DNA of 64,000 nucleotides from Brachionus rotundiformis. Its lineage: Eukaryota; Rotifera; Eurotatoria; Ploima; Brachionidae. How positions within the stretch are numbered: the first letter of the stretch is position 1; each line of letters opens with the position of its first letter. Positions 22,980 to 34,593 of this stretch are shown here, one piece after another. The notes beneath the pieces were generated by a model. It had not been told where the DNA came from and searched no databases. It was given only the letters and a program-made list of their open reading frames with translations. The stretch covers positions 122,251 through 186,250 of the forward strand of contig JAESIW010000031.1 in the NCBI GenBank assembly GCA_016802295.1. Direction: 5' to 3'. The translations under genes were made by a program, and so were the position numbers.

Positions 22980-24990
22980 TTAGTTCGATATTGACTGCAA
23001 ACTTGAAGTTCTCGGAGTTGATGTGCTCATAAAGTTTGCATTTGGCATGAGCCTTGAATCTATTGGATTCACCATGTTCAAACTTTGTATAAAATTTCTA
23101 ATCGCTATGTACAAAAATTGGTACTGTTTTTCCGTTTGAATCATGCCAGATCGTTGGGCTCTTAAAGAACATACTGTTTTATAAATATCAATGTCGCATT
23201 GTATTCCACAAGTCTTTATCTTGTCTAAAATCATATCAATGGCAATGATCGCTCCTGTCCGGCCTATACCTGCACTGCAATGAACAGTCAAAGGAAAACT
23301 TTTTGATTTTGTTAGTGTGTCACAAATTTCCTTGTATAACAAGTTAAAATCTTGAATAAAATCGAGTGTATTCTGAATATTTTCTGGCACGCCATGGTCA
23401 CTCCATGCTAAATATTGGTATTGGTAGATCTTTCTCGTTTCATTTGTGTTCAGATCGGTGATTAAAAAATTCCTTATAACATAATCATCGCATATTTTGG
23501 TCAATTTAAGCAAAGTAATCTTCAAATTGCTGAAAACCTGTGTATAATTGTTTTCAGCCTTGGGATCCTCTTCTTTGGTTGCTGGCGGCCAATATCTGTA
23601 GCACTTTTCCCTTCCTTTTTCCTCCTCATGAGTAATCATCAAAATAATTTGACTCTCTTCTTGCCAAATCATTGACCAAAAATCGCCACATGTATTCAGT
23701 AGCGGACCTTGTGTAGCCAAATACGTCTTTCCAAAGCTTTCATCTGACTTAAATAAAATAAGCAGTTAGTCTTGATTGTCGGAATTATTGGATCAGAGTA
23801 CCTGAATGCGATTGGCATTTATATAATCCGAATTACTAGGGTCATTTGTCCGACTTTTCAGCTTTATGCGGTTATAGTCAACTTATTATAAAAAATTATC
23901 AATTTTTTTTAAACATTATCTTTTTGACTCACATGGAAGAATAGTTTTAAATCTATTTTTGCTTCGATTGTCTGGTTTACAGCCATCATTTCGCTCATAT
24001 AGAAATTTACCATCAATTTGTTGTAGTGACTTAATTGTAAATGAGTAAAAAATATATCTATTAAGTATATTTTTTATATTTTTTGATCAAATATAAATTA
24101 ATTTTAAAATTTTTTTTATATTTGAATTGTTATAATAATAGATAAACTACTTCAAATTCTTCGGAAAAACCATTTTTGTTCTTATATCTGGATTCAATGA
24201 AAAGTTCATTAAATCTAATATTAAAATTGGACACATTTATTCTGGAACTATTGAGTGGCTTTTATCAAAAAATTAATTAATTAAAATTTTTTTTAATTAA
24301 CCAGAATTCTACCTGTTTTAGATAGACCACATTATCGCGTACATCTACTATGGGACACATTTTGATGCATTCGTTTATGAACTCGTCTAGAGTTGGCAGA
24401 AATTTTTCAAAACTATGCATGGTGTATCCTTTGTCCTTTGGAAACAATTTAAAAATTAATTAAGAAAAAAAAATTTTTTTTACAGTAAATTTTATTATAA
24501 GATGGACCACACGATTATTCTCACAACGAACACATAGGACATAATTTTGTGGCTCGCTCCGGCTTTCTCTGACCAAATAGCTGCCGGGCTTGCCCTTTTC
24601 TAGCAATAGCTTGGTAGCTTCCTGACCAGTGATGGCCCCGTGAAAATACCGCTCACTAGTTGGCTCTTTTGAGTTAAGCGGATACTTCAAGACTAGAATA
24701 CTTCCGTCTAATTTGTCCCTAAGGGTTTCTTTCATTATAAAATGGTCGACAAGCTCAGCCAAAGTGGCAAACTTGTCGCTACTGCCCTCGCCAATCTCGT
24801 ATCCACTGTCTCCATTGTTCTGAATCTTTATGTGCTTAAAAATACTCTCAGTGCATCGCACCGAAAGTGTGTAGCTGTTTATTGTACTTTGAGATGGTCT
24901 GATTAAGAAACTGCCATTTTGGCCATACTCTCTAAGTAAAGTTTCTGCTTCTATTCCATTTAAATTTCTATGAAACCACCTTCCTAGCAT
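22980..24990 (-). CDS. PTPN11: SHP2/corkscrew-like non-receptor tyrosine phosphatase (two SH2 domains plus PTP)
   Basis: A cytoplasmic phosphatase that acts downstream of receptor tyrosine kinases, usually promoting Ras/MAPK signalling. N-SH2 starts at GRWFHRNLNG and has GSFLIRPSQS; C-SH2 starts at ERYFHGAITG and has GSYLVRESRS. The PTP domain follows over several small exons with DYINANRIQ, TYLATQGPL, the loop WSDHGVP and the catalytic P-loop HCSAGIGRTG. The recognition segment QRSGMIQTEKQYQF is intact. Two oddities: the general-acid loop reads W-S-D rather than the usual W-P-D, and the protein ends about 30 residues after the PTP fold, without the C-terminal tail bearing regulatory tyrosines. 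The start is the ATG at 24990, giving MLGRWFHRN in line with vertebrate SHP2; longer frames upstream lack an ATG. Confidence 0.92.
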
Positions 24991-25500
24991 TTGAGAGTTA
25001 TGTAAGAGATAATTATTATTGTTGTTTATTTTGTTAAATGTCAACTAGATTTTTAGATTTAGATAGATTTTTGGCAAATATGGACTTATCTATCTGGGTA
25101 TAATCAAGTCAAAACATAAAATATCCAAGCTAAAAAATTAATTATTTTAATACCTATTTGAAATCGACTAGCAAATATGTTGTAGTCGTTGTTAGATTTC
25201 AAATTATTTATTACTAATGATAATTTTAAAGTAAATGAATTTCTTTTGTCTTGGATATTTGCTCATTTAATCATTAAAGTGGCTATGAGCGCCAATTTGC
25301 TAATTTAAAAGTTTTTTAGCTTTAGTAATTTTAAATTTGATTAAAAATCGAATTTTAAATTATTTATTTGTTTTTCTAATAAACAAATGCGATTACCAAA
25401 AAAAAAAGATCAAATAAAATAAAATTTTTAAAAATAATTGACAATTAGATAAAAAAAAGATTAATTATTATTTTTGATTTATATTAGATATTATTAGATA
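24991..25500. other. Intergenic between the phosphatase and ANAPC5 (both minus)
   Basis: AT-rich. It should include the phosphatase promoter and the ANAPC5 3' UTR. Nothing else was recognised. Confidence 0.5.
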
Positions 25501-28500
25501 TTATAGTAGATAACCGACTAAAGGCAATTGCTGACGTAATTTGCGGAATTTATGAACATTTATGTTACGCTCATCTAAATCGCCAGATTCATTTAAAAGA
25601 CATGCCTTTAAAATGGTTTAAATTAGTTAAAAAAGTAATTTTATTATGGTAAATTGGTACCATGTACGAATAGGCTGTTATTAGGTATATTGAACCTTGG
25701 ATAGCTTCAAGTTTTTCAATGCATTTTCTCATGTGATCAATGCTCGAGCTTAAATCTTGGTAAAAATATTAAATCCATTTGAATCACTAAAAATTAGGAT
25801 TAATTATTTCCATAATTATCCATAATACTAAAGTTTTAAGTCTTCGTTATCACTTTTGAATTAAAATTTAAAAACATGTAGATAAATGAGCTTACTAATA
25901 AAAATGGTAATTCAAATGGTAATTTAATTACTTTTATTTTTTTCCAATAAATGAACACATTTGGCATATAAATAATGCAGCTTAGCTTGGTCCAAAAGCG
26001 ATCCGTTTGAAAGAATATAAATTATACATTTTTTTAGATATTTAAAAGCCTGTTCAGGCTGTTCCATATGAATCTATTTAATTTTAATTTAAGATTTAAT
26101 TTAATTTTAATTTCTATTTATTTGATTATTACCAAAATTTTGGCAATAAGCAAACAAGAAAACATGTGCTCGTAGTTAAAGTCCATTTCTTTGACCTGGT
26201 GATAAAATTTTATCGCCGATATCAGGGCATTGGGGTAGTCTTTCAAGCCGATATAAATTTGTATGTAATTAAGCATCAAACTTAATTAGTTATAACATGT
26301 AATTAATTATTAACAATCTGTTAAATAATATTACTTGACGTTTATTTGCTCATTAAAAAAATCGTATTGAGTTGAGTTTTCAAGCATGCTGTTTTGTCCA
26401 TTTTGGACAAATCTAATAGTGGCAGATATTTTGCTTCCGATCTCTTTGGCTTTGTCAAAATTACAGTCCAAAATGAAAATTGTCATTTCGCTTAAATTTT
26501 CAATTAAGTTTTGGCTAAAAGGTTAAAAAAAAAGAGTACTGTAAAAGAGCTTGTTGAAGATTAATTGTGGCCAAGCGCTCTACATGGGTCCTGGCCAAGT
26601 TCCATTTGCCAAGATTCAAATTTTTTTCAATCAAAACTAAATTTTCTGTATAAAGCCAGTGTTCGCTGATTTTGGAATTGACCGAATAAAGCTCTTTGCA
26701 CAAATTAAGTACTGTTATGCTGGTATTAAACATTCCCTAGATAAAAATTTTCATTCTAATTAAAATCAAAATAGATAATACATTTCTGGAAAAATTAATT
26801 GCCAAAAAGCACATTGCTATGCACTGAGATTCGGTATTTAACTTGTTAAAGCTGGATCTAGACTGAAGATCAAGAACCATTTGAGAGTAAAGAAGTGATA
26901 TTTTTCTTTAAATAATTAAATTTAAATCAATTTGTTTAATTTTTCTATACGGACAAGATTTACCTTTGTCCGTATAAATTCCAAATTGAGGCTTTGTTGC
27001 ACTGACTCAACAATGTCAACTCCAATTTTGAGTTCATTTTTAAATTGACAAAGTCCGATTTATTTAATAAATTGAGTATTCTTAAAAAAATTAGTAATTA
27101 AGTTTAATAAAATAAAAAATTTTAGAAAATTTAATTTTTTTATTAAAATATAAAAAATTGAATTATTTTTTCTTTACTTACGCATTTGGTTTGAATTTTC
27201 CAATGTTGTTTCTGGCAAAATATTGAAGATTGTAGACTGCAAGATTCTTGAATCAAGAATAAAAGATAATTAAAAAACAAAAAACTCATGATGCCTTGTC
27301 TTACATAAAACTCGTTGCTTAAAGAACGTGAACAAGCGTTTTTTATCAAAAAGTCCCGACTTTCGTTTCCAGATGACTCAAGTTTATACAACCAACTCTT
27401 TGGAAAAATAAAATTATAAAAAATTATAATTATTATCTTTAAAAATTATCTACAAGACATTGCTGCAGACATTTGACATCTCCTTCCTGATGAGCGCTAG
27501 TAATGGCTTCTTTGAGCGCAAACATGGCATTTTCTCTTTTTGGGTGAAAATAATTTGCCAATTTTTTTTTGTAAAAAAAAGTTTATTACTTGTTGCCAAA
27601 TCTGTATTCCAGTGAGCACAAATTCAGTGAGGCTAGAGATATAGAGCTTCCGTAAACAAATCTGTCAAAGTAGTCATGCAAGGCTTTGAGCGCTGATGGA
27701 TAGTCTTTAAGGCGCAAATAATTCAAATACTTTAAATAATAAGCATCTGCAAAGCTCGAGTAAGACAACAACTCGTCCAATTTTTGCTGTAATTCAACAG
27801 GTCCAAGAGCTTCATGTTCATTATTTTCAATCAAATTAGCTTGTCTGGCAACAAAATATTCAGCAACTTTGGTAGAAAACTCAAATAAATTTTTTGGTTG
27901 GAACAAAGCCGCCTTGGGATTAATCTCGGAAATAATTGAGCCCTCAAGAGCAGCACTGGTTTCTTTTTGGAGAGGCAGTTGGAATTTTACTGTGGAAATT
28001 TTGCCTCCAGTGGTTCTGTCATCGTTCAAATGTTGCTCACCAGTGCCCTCACTTTTGGTCGATTTAAAATTGCTCAATGACTGTGTTCTTTGTGCACTGA
28101 CAGTGCTAGTCAGCGCTTTCTGATTGAGTCTATTGGGACCAGTCGATTTGTGCGAGGTAGATGGATGGGTCAAACTTTCGTCCAGTGGCTCCAAATCCAT
28201 GCCGCTGTAATCGGCATTGGTCGATCGGTTGAACCATTCACTTGTTATGGTCAAATTGGACTCATCATTCAAAAAAAGACCCTCGCCCCTCATTGGCGAT
28301 GTGCTGTTGTCTATTTCGTAGTGATGGTCCAGATTTTCTGCCTTTGGTTTGCTAGTTGGTTGACTCAAAATGTCCTGATAGTGCTTGAACTCCACTGATG
28401 CTTGCTTGGAAAGAGTTACCAGTTTATCGAATGATGTCTTTTCGTAGATTATGATGCAACGACGCACATATTTTCCCACTACGCTCCACGGTTTGATCAG

Positions 28501-29117
28501 GCAATCGCTCAGGTTAGGACCAATGAAGTAAATTTTAAGCGCGTTAATGAGCATTTTTAGTTCCAGGACAAAATTTTTGGACAAGCGTTCGAACCTATCT
28601 TGTATTTGTTTTAGAAATGGTTGAAAATCTGGCATGTCCTGTAAGGTCTGGAGTTGGTTGGCCACATCAATGTCACATGTCTTGGTAAAAGTAAAATTTG
28701 GTACTTTTTTAATAAGAATCAAATTACTTTTATAGATTTGAGTATTAAATTAATTATTTTAAGTTCTTGTTTTGGATTCAAGAAGGTCTCTTTTGATTGA
28801 GAATAGATAAAAAGAAGAGAGGAAGAATTCTCGGATTCATTGATTCCGGCTTCGCCTTTGGCACCTTCGGCTCTGCACTTTTCTTTCTAAAAATTTGTCT
28901 CTTATTAAAATTTCAGCTTGTAGCTTTATAAAAAATATATACTTTAAAATTGCAAAAAAGAGATATTAATTCGAGTGTAAAAATTTTGTAAGTGCTAATT
29001 GTTTCTACAAATTTTATCTCAGCTTAATAATTAGATAAGAATAAAATGGCCACTAGTTTGAATAAAAATTTTACTTGAATTCAGATTAGATAGGGCATTG
29101 GAAAGCTTGGAGGACAT
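25501..29117 (-). CDS. ANAPC5: Anaphase-promoting complex subunit 5
   Basis: A TPR subunit of the APC/C ubiquitin ligase platform, which controls mitotic exit. The best N-terminal match is in small exons: an ATG at 29117 (MSSKLSNALSNLNS), a piece reading TISTYKIFTLELISLF (compare the family's TPYKIAVLVLL), and 28886 downward with FLNPKQELKIINLILKSIK. The large exon (from about 28715 to 27590) holds the disordered insert and then ARQANLIENNEHEALGP, FADAYYLKYLNYLRLKDYP, the family core. About eight smaller exons carry the remaining TPRs, for example ENAMFALKEAITSAHQEGD near 27460-27540. The last exon ends RKLRQQLPLVGYLL at 25501, similar to the vertebrate end. The first exons are inferred from splice phase; the family call is firm. 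Confidence 0.88.
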
Positions 29118-29734
29118 TTTTAGATAAAAAATAATTAGAAATTTATTAAATAATAAAATTGGAATTTTAAATTTTAAATTTTGAACATTTGTTAAGAAAT
29201 TTTTTTCAATAATTAGGCAAAAATTAAGACAAAATTGTACAAATTTTATCCTACTAACACTCTAAAATTCAGTAGCAAAGTGTCAGCTTAATTTGGCATC
29301 TATTGCCAATTCTCAGTTCTATTGAATTTTCTAACTAATAAAAAAAATAGATAATTTTTTTGAGTTTTACAATTTATTCAAATCAAATAATAAAATAATA
29401 ATTTAAAATTTAAGGCTAAATTTTAAAATAGAGATCAATTTTGATCAGTAAATAATTCCAGCTAAGAGTCCGGACACTTTAGACCATTCATTATGAAATA
29501 TGTATTTAATTAAAAGACTGCTTTAAATAGATAAAATAATGTCTTCAAAAGACCTCAAAAGAATCACAACGAAAGGTACCTATTTCAAAATTTAACTTTA
29601 AATCCAAATGATGTGTATTTATAAACGGTATTGAATTAAATTAGCTGTATTGATCCAAATGTTATTGTTTAAATAGACATTTTTAATTGCTCAAGGAAAC
29701 AAAAAAAAATATATAAAAACGGAAAAGAATCATT
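29118..29734. other. Intergenic between ANAPC5 and elongin B (both minus)
   Basis: AT-rich with no coding stretch. It should contain the ANAPC5 promoter and the elongin B 3' UTR. Confidence 0.5.
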
Positions 29735-30112
29735 TTATTTATCACTGGAGTCCATGTTAGCCTGAGAGTTAGTCGAGTCGCCCTTCATCACATCAGGCAG
29801 ATCAGGTGGTGTCGAAACGGGCGTTATTTCCAATGGTTCAAAGTCTTCGCTGGAGCCCTCGCGGAACGCGAGTCCAATGGCCTCGGGGAGCTGCGCCCGG
29901 GCCGTAGAGTGCGTGTAGCCGTAGTCGCTGAGCTGTTTCGAGTCGTCCATCAAAATTGGCTGATCCTTGGTTAACTTGAACAGCTGCTGGTCCTCGGGCG
30001 CCTTTTTCAGAATGCCTTCAACCATTTTTTTTACTTCATAAACAGTGGTTGTCTCTTTGGCATCTGCAAATATGGTCGTCTTGTGACGTCTTATCATCAA
30101 AAAAACATCCAT
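29735..30112 (-). CDS. ELOB: Elongin B (ubiquitin-like adaptor)
   Basis: A ubiquitin-fold partner of elongin C in the Elongin transcription factor and in Cullin-2/5 ligases with BC-box receptors. It is a single exon of 125 aa (vertebrate protein 118 aa). It opens MDVFLMIRRHKTTIFADAKE, the ubiquitin-like strand pair, continues with VKKMVEGILKKAPEDQQLFK and KQLSDYGYTHSTARAQ, and ends in the variable acidic tail (LPDVMKG, then SSDK). The gene is distinctly GC-richer than its surroundings, as expected of a highly expressed coding region. No domain is missing. Confidence 0.96.
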   Translation of the reverse strand: MDVFLMIRRHKTTIFADAKETTTVYEVKKMVEGILKKAPEDQQLFKLTKDQPILMDDSKQLSDYGYTHSTARAQLPEAIGLAFREGSSEDFEPLEITPVSTPPDLPDVMKGDSTNSQANMDSSDK

Positions 30113-31212
30113 TCTTACTTTTTTTCTAAATAAAAAATTTTTTTTTCAAAATAGCTTTATTTAAATACCAGATTAATTAACTAGGACAATTGGATGGCCA
30201 AGATTAGACAAGGATTACTTATCATCCTATTACAATGAAATACGAGGTTTTAAAACAAAAAAATAAAAAAAATAAAATAAAAATTATTTCTCTATATTTA
30301 AATTTTATTTTATATTTTTTAATTAGATGAAAACTTTCTAGTAATGCAATAAAGTTTTTGAATTTTGTTTTGATTTTTTCTATAGTGATTTCTCTGCTGA
30401 AACTTTTGCTTAAGTTAATATTTTTTTGTAAATTTATTCTCTTACTAACAAGTAGAAACCTAATTTATAAAATATTATAAAATATTACCAAAATTGGTGC
30501 GAAAAAGCATTCTCTAAGCTCTTTACGGCTTAAAAATAGCTCACTTCTTATTAATAAATTAACAATCAACTAGATTACTAAGATTTGACCATATTATTTA
30601 GATTAAATTTCAGCCCAAAGCCTTTTGTTGATTAATGAGCACTAAGAAGCTAAACTTATTAGTTATATTTATCTCCCGAACTTAATTTAATATATTCAGC
30701 TACAAAAAACGCTACTTGGCGAAAAATACCAAAAAAACACAATCAAATTTTATTATTAATCTATCAAAAAATCTTTCTACACCTAAATAAATTATTAGTT
30801 GATAAACTATTTTTATACTTGAATTATTTGATACATATAAAACTATTTGTTTAGTTTTATCAAATATTTACGTGGACCGGGTCCAGTTCTAATACTTAGA
30901 TACGTGAAATAAATATTTAATCAATATTTGTCCCATTTAAAAAATATATTTGACCAATTTGATCTTATAAAGTTAAAATTCGAGTTTAAAATTTTAAGTT
31001 CTAATTAAAAAAAAATAGAATTTGGTACAATTCTAAACTAAAATAATAGAAATAAACTTGTGTAGATAAAAATTAAAAAATAAAATGTCTTAAACCAGCA
31101 TTATGACTTGATTATTGGATTTATTGGTTTAAAATAATAATTTGAATTTTTATTAGCATAAATTAAAAATTTTCTAAACCAGGAAGAATCACAAAATTGC
31201 GTTCTAGTCGAC
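30113..31212. other. Divergent intergenic region between elongin B and the EF-hand gene
   Basis: A 1.1 kb, very AT-rich stretch between divergent genes, so it should hold both promoters. No ORF, repeat or structured RNA was recognised. Confidence 0.5.
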
Positions 31213-32235
31213 ATGATTAATCAATTCTTTTTGTTTATCTATTTTTTAGTCCTAGCTTACGCGGATATAGAATATGCCATTGAGGAAGGTCCAGTGACAA
31301 ATCTATCAGATAAAACTATTACCAGTCTAGGTAGATTTGATAAAAATATAAACAAAATTTGAAAAAAAAATACTAATTTATCTAAGATAATGAACTATGT
31401 ACAGGTGAGCATTTGTGGAAGTTTCTAAGAAAAAAAATTGACCACAATAATGACTCGGTAATTACAATTAATGAAATGGAAGACTATCTTTGGAAGCGGA
31501 CAAAGTAGGCTATAGTCAAAAAAGTAATTGAAGGTAAAATACTAATTTTATTGCCGAAGGGAGCTCAATTTGGAAGAAATGGACAAGCAGTTGGCTGAAA
31601 TCGACCCTAAACATAGTGGCAAAGTCAAATTTGATGATTATGTCAAAAATATTTTTGTGGAAGTGGAGGATTTAAAAGTCTTAGATGCCGAGGCAGTCGA
31701 TAATGACACAAAAGACTTGAAAAAATTGTTTTCCATTGAAAAAAGCATGTGGATACATCTGGCTGGTGGTCTTGACAAGGAAATGAACTATGAAAAGTTT
31801 TACCAATTAGTTTATCCTCACGAGTTTCCTGATCTGAAAAATTTAAATGAACAATTTACTTTCGAAGCTTATGATTCTGACAAAGATGGATTTTTATCTG
31901 TGGATGAGTTTCTTGATTTTAGTAAAGATGTAGATGAAACCATTGTAAGGCAAAAGCAGAGAAAATTTACCAAAAAAATTGATTTTGACGCGGACAATCG
32001 GCTAGACATGAAAGAGTTCAAAAAATGGAATAAACAATTGGCCCCGAGTTTGAGCGAGATAATAAATGATGAAAGAAATTATCTGCTTAATTGCTGCGAT
32101 GAAAACAATGACCTCAAATTTAACCAAGTGGAAGTTGAACAAAATTGTGAATCATTTTTACATAGCCTAATTACTAATTATAGTTTAGATATTAAAAAAG
32201 AACCAAGTAATTTAAATCTAAAAGATGAACTTTGA
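31213..32235 (+). CDS. ER-lumenal EF-hand protein of the CREC (reticulocalbin/calumenin) type
   Basis: A secretory-pathway calcium-binding protein. The first exon encodes a signal peptide (MINQFFLFIYFLVLAYA). Two further exons, from about 31406 and 31560, complete it. Six EF-hand-like loops can be seen, among them DHNNDSVITINE, DPKHSGKVKFDD, DSDKDGFLSVDE and DFDADNRLDMKE; others are degenerate. The protein ends LKDEL, so its last four residues are the KDEL retrieval signal, placing it in the ER lumen. CREC proteins more often end HDEL or, in calumenin, HDEF. Weak loop conservation prevents choosing among RCN1, RCN2 and SDF4. The first exon is inferred from its ATG, leader and donor. Confidence 0.85.
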
Positions 32236-32388
32236 GCCCTTTTTTTTAATAAAATTTATTTTAAAAAAATTATCAAATGTTAACATAAATTCTTTTAATT
32301 TTCTTGTACCATTTTTACCACTTGATTAGAATAATTTATTTTGAAATATTAAAATAATTGGCAATTTTTAAGTTTAAAAAAAAATAAA

Positions 32389-34091
32389 ATGAACCAAGAA
32401 CCCAAAGATCTTTGCACAAAACCATTGAATTTAATCGATAAGATTAAAAATAAAACAGATAGTGCAGAATTGATGGTAGAATGTTTACAATGTGACTATC
32501 AATTCGACGTACAAGACAGTTCCAAGCAGAAAAATTATCTATCTCATTTACTTAAAGAACACCGTTTGGTCATCTCTGACGTAGATCAGATTGGTCATTT
32601 TCAAAAGTAGCCTACTCTATTAATTAAGTGTCTCATTCCTAACTTTTAAAAAGATACAATCAATATTGGAAAGGGCGATTTATACTTGGCAAAATAGATG
32701 ACTTTTGTTTCAAAATTAATACCAATTCGGCTAAAGAAGATAAAGGTAGCTGAATTTAATTAGTGTTAAACTTAAGGTTACAATTTTATCATTTGTTTAT
32801 TTAGGTGATGTGGAAAGTTTTTATCTGTTATGCGACGACTTGCCCGAAGACAAAGTTCTAAGAGAAAAGCTCAATATTTTTAGACTTGTAAAATAAAATA
32901 AATTTTTTAATTAACTAAAGATAAAAAATTAGGAAAAAGCTCTGGCTCAACAAGAAATAGAACGAAATGATAAAAACTACTTTCGAGATTGTTTATTTTG
33001 CGGGCAGCAAATTGGCAATAACCGGTACCTAATTTATATCTTAATTAATTAATTAAAAAAATAATTTATTTAAAAATTTATTCCAAGATCCGATTTGTTA
33101 CAGCACATGTCCGAAAGCCATAATTTTAATGTCGGACATGCGGACAATTTGGTCTATTTTGAAGAATTTTATCAAAAATTAAACCAACGAATTGAAATGT
33201 AAAATTGTATCTTAAATTAAATCTCATATTAGATAGTTAATTTTTATTTTAAGGAATAAATGTTTATTTTGTGAAAAAATTTTTTACAATAAGCAAACAC
33301 TCAAGGAACATATGAGAAAGAAGCAACACAAATCAATCAATCCGAATAATCGGGAATTTGATAAATTTTATATTATAAACTATCTAGTTAGCATTGATGA
33401 ATTGAGATAATTTTTTTTATAAAATTATTTATTTAAAAAAAGGAGTATAGTAAATACTGGCAGGAGATTAAAGATGAAAAAGATACAGAAGAGATAAAAA
33501 TGCATAATCTCGAGTAAAAAAGTTCTTTATTTGAGGATGAAAAATTATCTTATCTTAAAAAAAGAAATCCTTCGCTTGATGATTGGAATGATCCGGTACA
33601 AACTTATTATTGTTGTCTATTCTGTGACGAGTCATTTGAGGATGAAAACGAGATACTCAGTCACATGAGTCTCGGACATGAGTTTGATCTGAAATCTATT
33701 GAATTTTTGTCTTTTTATAATCAGGTGAAATTAATAAATTATATCAGAAGACAGGTAATTAATACTTAAAAGGATATTTAAAGCAAAAAATTAATTTTTA
33801 TTTAAGAATTTCCTTAAAAATTGTTTTATTTGTACACACAAGTTTGATTCAAATGAAGAATTATTAAAGCATTTGGAATCAAATGGTCATATAAAAGAGT
33901 TTCCAGATATGGATTTATGGGACCAGTCAGAGTACTATTTTTCGACATTTGAAGATGACAATCTGCTTTGTTTGCTTGATGATAATGGGTACAACAAAGA
34001 CGAGTCAAAAATAAAAGTTATACCCGAAGATATAAAAATTGAGGTCGGAAAAGAGTTACTAGAAAGTTTAAAAGATCTAGACTTGAACTAA
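32389..34091 (+). CDS. ZNF277: ZNF277-like C2H2 zinc-finger protein
   Basis: Vertebrate ZNF277 is a nuclear C2H2 protein linked to Polycomb (BMI1) and to the ribosomal protein uS5. About eight small exons run from the ATG at 32389 to the stop at 34091. Fingers are CLFCGQQIGNN..HMSESH, CLFCEKIFYNKQTLKEHM, CCLFCDESF..HMSLGH and CFICTHKFDSNEELLKHLE. The link REFDKFYIINYL between fingers 2 and 3 and the end motif WDQSEYYFSTFEDDNLLCLL are both ZNF277-specific. An apparent in-frame TAA at 33513-33515 falls inside a 51-nt GT-AG intron (33514-33564) whose removal restores the frame, so the gene is not broken. A multi-exon structure with introns of 45-70 nt fits its neighbours. Confidence 0.9.
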
Positions 34092-34593
34092 ATTTAAAAA
34101 TTAAATTTAATTTAAATATTTGATTAAAAATAAAAATTAAGTAAATTTTTTTTCCATTCTTTCATAAACTTGCTTGGTCAAATAGTCTCTAATTTTTTTG
34201 GAAAACTATTTCTTAAAAAGAATTAGTAAATGGTGCTGAGATCGAGATTCTTATGCGTTCATGGCACAGTATCTGTATTTGGCACAGTTAGTTCCAATTA
34301 ACAAGAGAATATCTTATATCTTATTTGAGAAAAAACCAAAATATATTAAATAAAGGTATTCAATTCAATCTCATATTAATTTAATTTAGAATTCAGAACA
34401 AAAACAAAATTGTTTTCTTAAAGCTACCAAGCATATTTTTATGGCAAGGTTTTCAAAACATTTATTGTTATTTTTGTTAATTTTCAAAATTGCTTTTTTA
34501 TAATAAATCAATATTCAAAATAAAATATTTTTATTTATTTTTTAAATTTAATCATATAAATAAAGATGAATTTTTGTATAAAAATCTTTAATT
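34092..34593. other. Convergent intergenic region
   Basis: AT-rich 3' flanks of ZNF277 (+) and the tektin gene (-). Nothing else was seen. Confidence 0.5.

Noticed and set aside
33513..33515. In-frame TAA in ZNF277 suggesting a pseudogene
   Set aside because: A 51-nt GT-AG intron (33514-33564) with agreeing phase removes it and joins conserved sequence on both sides.
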